This document shows, piece after piece, positions 58,743 through 64,000 of a stretch of 64,000 nt of DNA. Position 1 is the stretch's first letter; each line of letters begins with the position of its first letter. The translations under genes were made by a program, and so were the position numbers. The notes beneath the pieces were generated by a model. That model was not told the DNA's origin. It did no database searches and worked only from the letters and a program-made list of their open reading frames with translations. Source of the DNA: Excoecaria cochinchinensis (lineage: Eukaryota; Streptophyta; Magnoliopsida; Malpighiales; Euphorbiaceae); NCBI GenBank assembly GCA_947683425.1, contig CANTUQ010000081.1, positions 7,684,501 to 7,748,500 of the forward strand. The letters run 5' to 3'.

Positions 58743-59130
58743 AGACAATAAAAATCAAAAGAAGAGAATAAAAGCCCCGCCAGTCGAAAATCGAAAAAAG
58801 GCGGCCTTGCTAAAATTAGGCACCTCGTCACGGTGAAAACCGAAAAAAGGTATCCTGGTCAAAAATTAGAGGCTTGAGAGAAAATGTTGAATCAAAAACA
58901 CCCGAGAGGGCTGATTGGTAACAGGAGTTGATGCTATCAAGGTTTAGTTACATGAATGAATGTAGTTTTCCATTTTTGAATTAGTATTAAATGATGATCA
59001 TATATATCGAAATCATACTGAGATGTACACAATTTTGTGAAATGAAATAAAACTGAATTGATTTATTTATATTGTTTTCTAGTTCCGTTCTAAAAAGAAA
59101 TATATTGCTCAAAATGCATATAAATCTGAA
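58743..59130. other. Spacer after integrase in D
   Basis: GAAAATCGAAAAAAGGC-type phrases and TTGGTAACAGGAGTTGATGCT, as in C and A. No gene seen. Confidence 0.6.
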
Positions 59131-60485
59131 CTAAACCCTACTACTACTCTCGCTAGCCAAACTGAGTCATCAGGTCCTGTTGTCAACGGCAGGGCTAAGC
59201 ACCCATCTCTTGTATGCGCTGGTAGAAGCGACAGAATGATTTCCAAAAGAGGGAATGACAGTCTTCACTGGTAGTTCAGCCCAAAGATCATGATACCGGG
59301 AGTCAAAAGCTGCAGATAAAACTCCGCCTCGGAAAGATAGAGAGACTCTCACCACGTCTTGAGTCATCCCGAGCTGCCGAGCGCATCATGCCGTGATGTA
59401 AAAGGTAGCCTCAGGAAGCCCACATAAGGGAACACATCCAGAAGAGCCATCAACTCTTGCAGCAGATAAGGAGAGCCAAGCGCTCATGAAGCTAGTATCC
59501 TCGTCTGTTACTTCACCGAATCTGATGGTGCCCTCATCGGGAGTTGCAAATGAGTACAGTCACTGATGGGGAAGAAAATGCCTCGAAGAATATTGACTGA
59601 TAACCCGGGGAGGTGGTTCTGACAGTAATTTTAATTTCTCTTGCAGCCATATCTGAAAAGAGAACAAAAGAAAATATGAAAAAAAGAGAAAAAAAAAAAC
59701 AAAAAAATAATAATAATAAAAGCCGCTGGAGTGAGTTGGGTTCACTTCAGGCAAAAGTAAGGCATAGGATTGTGTGAAAATCCAAAAAGGACGCACTTCC
59801 GGCTAAGAAAAGCTAGTGTGAAAATCCACAAGGGACGCACCACCTTTAAAATAATGACTTACCTGGAGTAATAAGGGGCTCCCGGAGAAGGAGGCAGAAG
59901 ACCCAGCACGAACAGAATCCAGACCTAGGATAGTCTCAGCAAGGATCAGTGGGAAGGGGGTCAGCCCGCAATGAAAGTCATCCAGAATCCCAAAAAAATG
60001 AGAGTCAGCTATCAGCTCCTCTGAAGTCATAGTCAAGTATCTCATCAGACATAATAAGAAGATGACACTCGCACGGCATGGTGAAATGTCAGAAAATTCG
60101 TCCAGCGCCTCGATCAGTGGCTCTAAGGCAAATATAGGACCCTGAGGAACCAAGCGAGTAGCATCGGAAGGAGCAATGCTTAAGGTTAAGGCAACATCCC
60201 GAGTTTGAATCAGACCACAGCGAGGAGTGCAGGGCAAGGCGCTAAGAGGATACCAGGCCCGACAATGGCAGCAAATTCTTCAGGAAAGGGACACAACTCC
60301 TGATAAGTAAACCTGAAAACATGAAAGCGCAAGTCCTAGAAATGGACTGCAGCCAAAAGGAGGTTGTAATCTATTCTAACTCTCCTCAAAAATTTCAGAC
60401 CGGAAAGCGGAGTAAGGATGGTGTTTTCCCAAGTTTGAGGGTTCTCTAAAATTCGATGTATCTTGTTAATGGCAGGGGAAGACAT
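59131..60485 (-). pseudogene. Element D antisense gene (aORF), two exons, DUF7745-like
   Basis: Start ATG 60485 (MSSPAINKIHRIL), exon 1 to 59862, intron 59861-59653, exon 2 from 59652 (IWLQEKLKLLSEPPP) through GSSGCVPLCG and VVRVSLSFRGG to about 59166. A frameshift near 60250 and stops near 60340, 59560 and 59390 disable it. The exon boundaries, phase and flanking residues match C. Orientation is opposite to gag-pol. A TATA-like TTATAAATTA (plus 60617-60626) lies about 135 bp upstream of the ATG. Function unknown. Confidence 0.76.
59653..59861 (-). other. Intron of the element D antisense gene
   Basis: Donor CCAG|GTAAGT (59862/59861), acceptor CTTTTCAG|ATATGG (59653/59652), 209 bp, phase 0. 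The intron shares only patches with that of C, but the exon ends align exactly. Confidence 0.78.
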
Positions 60486-61792
60486 TTTTCAAGTGCTATA
60501 ATTGGAAATCTAAATCAGCAAAGGAAATAAGGAAGAAGAAGGGAAAAAAACCTGAGAACGAAGCTTGGATTTAGGCTTGGAGTGGTGGAATGGCACGAAA
60601 TCCAAGAAAAAGGGTGTAATTTATAAGAAAGACATAACCGACGGGATGCCCATCTGTCATTCTTCCGACGGCAATCCCGTCGGTCAAACCAGTTGACCAC
60701 TGGCAGATCTATTCCCTGCATATTTTCATGCATGTCACGCACATAAAATAATTTTCGCATATTTCTATTGCTTTATCAATTTGACAGGGATACGCACCGG
60801 ATGCGCAAGTTGAAAAATATTCAGGGAGTATTTAAAAAAAAAGCATTAAATGAGTTAGTAATTAATTAGAAATTAATTGTGTAATTAATGAGGGGATTAG
60901 TTCGGAATTTCGAACGACAGACGGGCTACCCGTCGCTCGGTGCTTTAGACAGGCAGCCCGTCGGTCAGCCAAATCTATAAAAGCGGGGGCAACCAACGGG
61001 CTTTCATTTCTTTTCTTCTTCTCCTCGCCAACTGACGCTTCCTTTCGGTTTTTGGCTCATTTCTTCTTTATTTTTCATCTGTTTTACGCACCATTTGCAC
61101 CGAAACGATCCCCACACCTTCACGCACATTTAGGAGTAATTATTTTGGTGTTTCATCGAGTTTTATTTTTGTCAACTTACGGTTAGTTTGTCAATTTTTC
61201 TACTCCTTTCTTTATTTATTTCTAAATAATTTGCATGAAGAATGCGTGTGTAATGTAATTTAGTAAAATGTAGTATTTTCTGCCTATCTCTACTCAAGTT
61301 CTTTAGACTGTGTACAAAATATAGTTATAGAAATGCATGCACACTAGAACCAATAAAAAAAACTGTTGAACTTGTGCAGTTGACTCTGTTTAACTTAGTT
61401 TTTAAGACTAGCATGAACTGAATAAGATAAATAAATTGAAATGTTGCTTGGGGTCTGAGGCCTGTCCAATTGTTGTTTTTTATGCAGGAAGTTGGACACA
61501 TCCTTGCCGGGATGCTGCCCAAATTTTTTAATATTTCTAGGTAGCCACATCCTTGCCGGGATGCTGCCAAAATTTTTATTTCTCTGAGTAGGCATATCCT
61601 TGCCAGGGTGCTGCCCAATTTTTTTTTTTAAATTTTCTAGGTAGGCACATCCTTGCCTGGGTGTTGCCAAAATTTTAGTAGACATATTCCAGCCGAAATA
61701 CGGCCGAAAATTTAAAAAATTTATTTATATGCCTTTCGATAGGCTTGTCTGCGGCCATAATGCAAAGCTAATTTTTTATTTTTCTTTTCAGG
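60486..61792. promoter_or_regulatory. Divergent promoter and sORF 5' leader/intron of element D
   Basis: CCGTCGG motif groups at 60638-60690 and 60914-60965 sit between a minus-strand TATA (60617-60626) and a plus-strand TATA (TATAAAA, 60976-60982). After the plus TATA comes a C/T-rich leader, AT-rich sequence, a tandem repeat (61490-61700) and a strong acceptor-like TTTTTCTTTTCAG|G directly before the ATG at 61793. The arrangement matches C, with an expanded leader. Confidence 0.6.
61490..61700 (+). repeat. Short tandem repeat (about 50 bp, 4-5 copies) in the sORF leader of D
   Basis: ACATCCTTGCCGGGATGCTGCC followed by an AT-rich spacer, at 61498, 61547, 61594, 61647 and a degenerate copy at 61682; spacing 47-53 bp. 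Absent from the shorter leader of C. Confidence 0.85.
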
Positions 61793-63727
61793 ATGCCTCC
61801 GTGACGTCATATTCCGCGTGACCATCCTGAGCCTCAGGCTCCACTCTAGATGAGTGATGAGGCCAGAGAGAGATTCAGAGCGCTGGCTCAAGTGCAGTTC
61901 CGGGCTAGCCGCTTCGTCTCCAGACCCTTCCTAGAGGCCATGGGGATGCTAGAGGAGGTGGACGCATTAGTTGCGGCTACGGGATGGACAGAGTTTCTGT
62001 GGCCTTCGTTTCATACCCATCCCGAGGTTGTCGGGAGTTTCTAGCCACTCTACATTACGGAGGGTTTCAGAGGTCAGTTATAGAGGAGGGGGTGATTTAG
62101 TTTTGGGTCCGTGGTTATCAGTACAGCATCACCCGCCAGAGATTTGCCAAGGCCATGGGATTACCGTTTAGGCCCGACGTCATAGTGCCTCAGAGGGCTG
62201 TTAGGCGCCAGCATTGGGAGATTACAGCTCTGTCGAGAGTGTCGTATGTCCACGATACGGTGAAGAATACGGTGCTCTCATCGCAGGCTCTTCGGTACGT
62301 TCACAGAGTACTTTCCAGCTCCTACTTGGGACAGGCTGGTAACCCGGGTTCGCTGAACGCAGCCGAGATCTGGAATCTTTGGGCGATGGCTGCAGGATAT
62401 CATCTCAACATTAGCCACGAGATCATGGCTAATCTAGTTAGGGTATCTAGGGGGGCAGCCCCTATAGTATTTGTAGGAGGGGTGGTAACCCAATTATTGC
62501 TACAGTTGGGGGCTCGACCAGACAGTTTTGGGTCCGCTTTAGACGAGAGTATTTATGTGGATGCCTCATCAACCCTTGACTATGGGGATGATAGTTCAGC
62601 TGCCAGGACAAGCTGAGGAGTATAGGTTGCATACTATTCACGAGACCAGACACGCCTTCGGCCTTTATTCTCTCCAGCCAGCAGAGGAGGAGCCTCAGAT
62701 GGAGGAGCAGCCTCCCCAGCAGCCAAACTATCAGGAGGGCCAGCCTCCCCAGCAACCAGAGTTCCAGGAGGGCTAGCCTCCATAGCATCAGGTAGATGAG
62801 GATCAGCCACAGACCCCGTTTGATATGGGGATAGAGTTTAGTGTGGACGAGTTGATCGTGACTCCTCCAGCACAGAGGGTGCAGAGTCCCACTCCTCCTC
62901 CATCATGGGTACAGCGGTTAGCACCCCGGGTTCCCGAGAGGTTCCACCCGTATAGTAGGGCAGGACACCCTGGGGCATCTACATCTACGGCACCACCTCC
63001 TAAGCGGACATCAACGCCAGTGCCTCCCGCACCATCTCCGTCGCCCTAGCCGGTCCAGCCAAATCTAGTAGCAGCAGTGACCTCCCTCTCGACCTCTATG
63101 GAGCGCAGGCAGGAGGAGAGAGATAGGATGATTCTGGAGCGGCTAGATCAGCAGGATAGGGTCATACGGGATCATGGGAGGCTCATTGAGGAGCTGAGGC
63201 AGAGTTTGAGCGCCTCCCATTATGCCACGGCTCAGAGGACAGACGCAGCCATCTAGATGGTGGATGAGTCAGTCGGCACTCTTCGGTTCAGGGTTGAGGT
63301 GCTGGAGGGTGCTATACCGCCCATCTCTCAGTCCATCATAGAGTTTAGGGAGTAGACAGAGGAGAGGCTCGGGCGCATCAGGGATGTAGCCAGGGACCAG
63401 ACTCTTAGGCTATCCACAGCCTTCACAGAGCTAGGCAGAGTGGTTAGGGATTCATTGGAGTTTATGGCAGTGTGTGCTCAGCCCTTCTTCGATGGGTACA
63501 CCCGGGTACGGTTCCAGCAGGGGGACCCTGCGAGAGGAGAGCCATTAACTACGCCGGTCGCCGTTCCACCTCGTTACCAGCCACAGCCTGGACCCTCAGT
63601 GCCACCTCGTCAGCCCTCTACCTCGAGAACTGGACCCTCCACATCTTCGTCGCACAGCCAGTCGGTGCACATATCAGACGACGATGAGGACACAGAGGAG
63701 GAGCCCTCAGATTACCGTCCTCTCTAG
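61793..63727 (+). pseudogene. Element D sense extra gene (sORF), Athila-ORF1-like, degenerate
   Basis: Homologue of 23223-25379. ATG at 61793 (MPP then TGA), then readable: FRASRFVSRPFLEAMGM, ATGWTEFLWP, SITRQRFAKAMGLP, NPGSLNAAEIWNLWAM, a QPP-rich repeat, a coiled coil near 63100-63400 and the acidic HISDDDEDTEE end. Frameshifts near 62035 and 62570 and several stops (for example 61847, 62098, 62776, 63357). Similar length to C. Same unknown role. Confidence 0.76.
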
Positions 63728-64000
63728 CTTTTTCAAGGAGCTTGTTAGACTGTATTTTGTATTTTTATTTTGTCATATTTGTATATGCATTATACAAAAT
63801 TGATATTTTGCTAGTGGAACTCACATTTTACGTTTTGTTAAATTTACATTTCAGTTTGTATATTTATCTTGTTATTATCTTACTTCCTCTTGATGGACAT
63901 TTGATGATATGATAAGATAAAAAAAAAAGGAAAAATGAATGACAACATAAAAGATGTTTATTAATCTACAAATCAAGTCAACTCATAATAAATTAACAAA
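63728..64000. other. 3' untranslated sequence of element D
   Basis: AT-rich sequence after the sORF. No tandem array comparable to that of C is reached before the window ends. No gene seen. Confidence 0.5.

Larger units (their letters stand above)
47219..64000 (+). mobile_element. Element D: Tat-type retrotransposon with extra genes, 3' LTR beyond window
   Basis: 5' LTR, primer site, leader (split by a solo LTR), gag, protease, RT, RNase H, integrase, then antisense and sense extra genes as in C. Coding parts carry many stops and at least six frameshifts, so it is dead and older than A. The LTR start is uncertain by a few bases (47219 or 47226) because F reads into it smoothly (GGGCGAGTGATACC). 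Confidence 0.88.

Overview
This is plant nuclear DNA, most likely from an eudicot (AT-rich, plant-type transposons, plant splice sites). I find no host gene, tRNA, rRNA or CRISPR array. Essentially all 64 kb is transposable elements inserted into one another. Most are long Ty3/gypsy elements of the Tat/Ogre type: the primer-binding site is TGGCGACTCC(A/G)CTGGGGA, the order is gag-protease-RT-RNase H-integrase, and a long 3' region carries extra genes. There is also a CACTA (En/Spm) DNA transposon and several chromovirus-like LTRs.

Left half, a nest. Element A (6707-16465, +) is a complete, very young gag-only element with 5-bp target duplications (GGTAC) and near-identical LTRs. It sits in the 5' leader of element B (minus strand; coding 1-6315, leader 6316-6706 and 16466-16866, 5' LTR 16867-19206). 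B abuts the RNase H region of element C (+, 19207-27767; its 5' part lies left of the window). C abuts the transposase of a CACTA element (minus, 27768-37215), which also holds a 2.5-kb solo LTR (30875-33408, TSD TCGAC). The CACTA element ends inside an older Tat LTR, X (37216-39146).

Middle. X ends in a stub of its primer site fused to a truncated chromovirus LTR, H (39152-40726). Then come a chromovirus 5' LTR with tRNA-Met-type primer site and gag start, G (40727-43435), and a decayed minus-strand Tat gag-pol, F (43436-47218).

Right half. Element D (+, from about 47219 past the window end) has a 5' LTR, primer site, a leader split by a 1.85-kb solo LTR (50434-52279), a gag-pol with many stops and frameshifts, and the same extra 3' genes as C.

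How the parts work together. In C and D the region after pol holds two divergent genes. One is an antisense gene (aORF) with a canonical intron. The other is a sense gene (sORF) whose ATG directly follows a splice-acceptor-like AG. Between them lies a TATA-bearing spacer using the same CCGTCGG motif as the LTR promoters. This internal gene pair is the most interesting system here. A second theme is that most of the LTR families carry clusters of short palindromes whose sequence differs between families.
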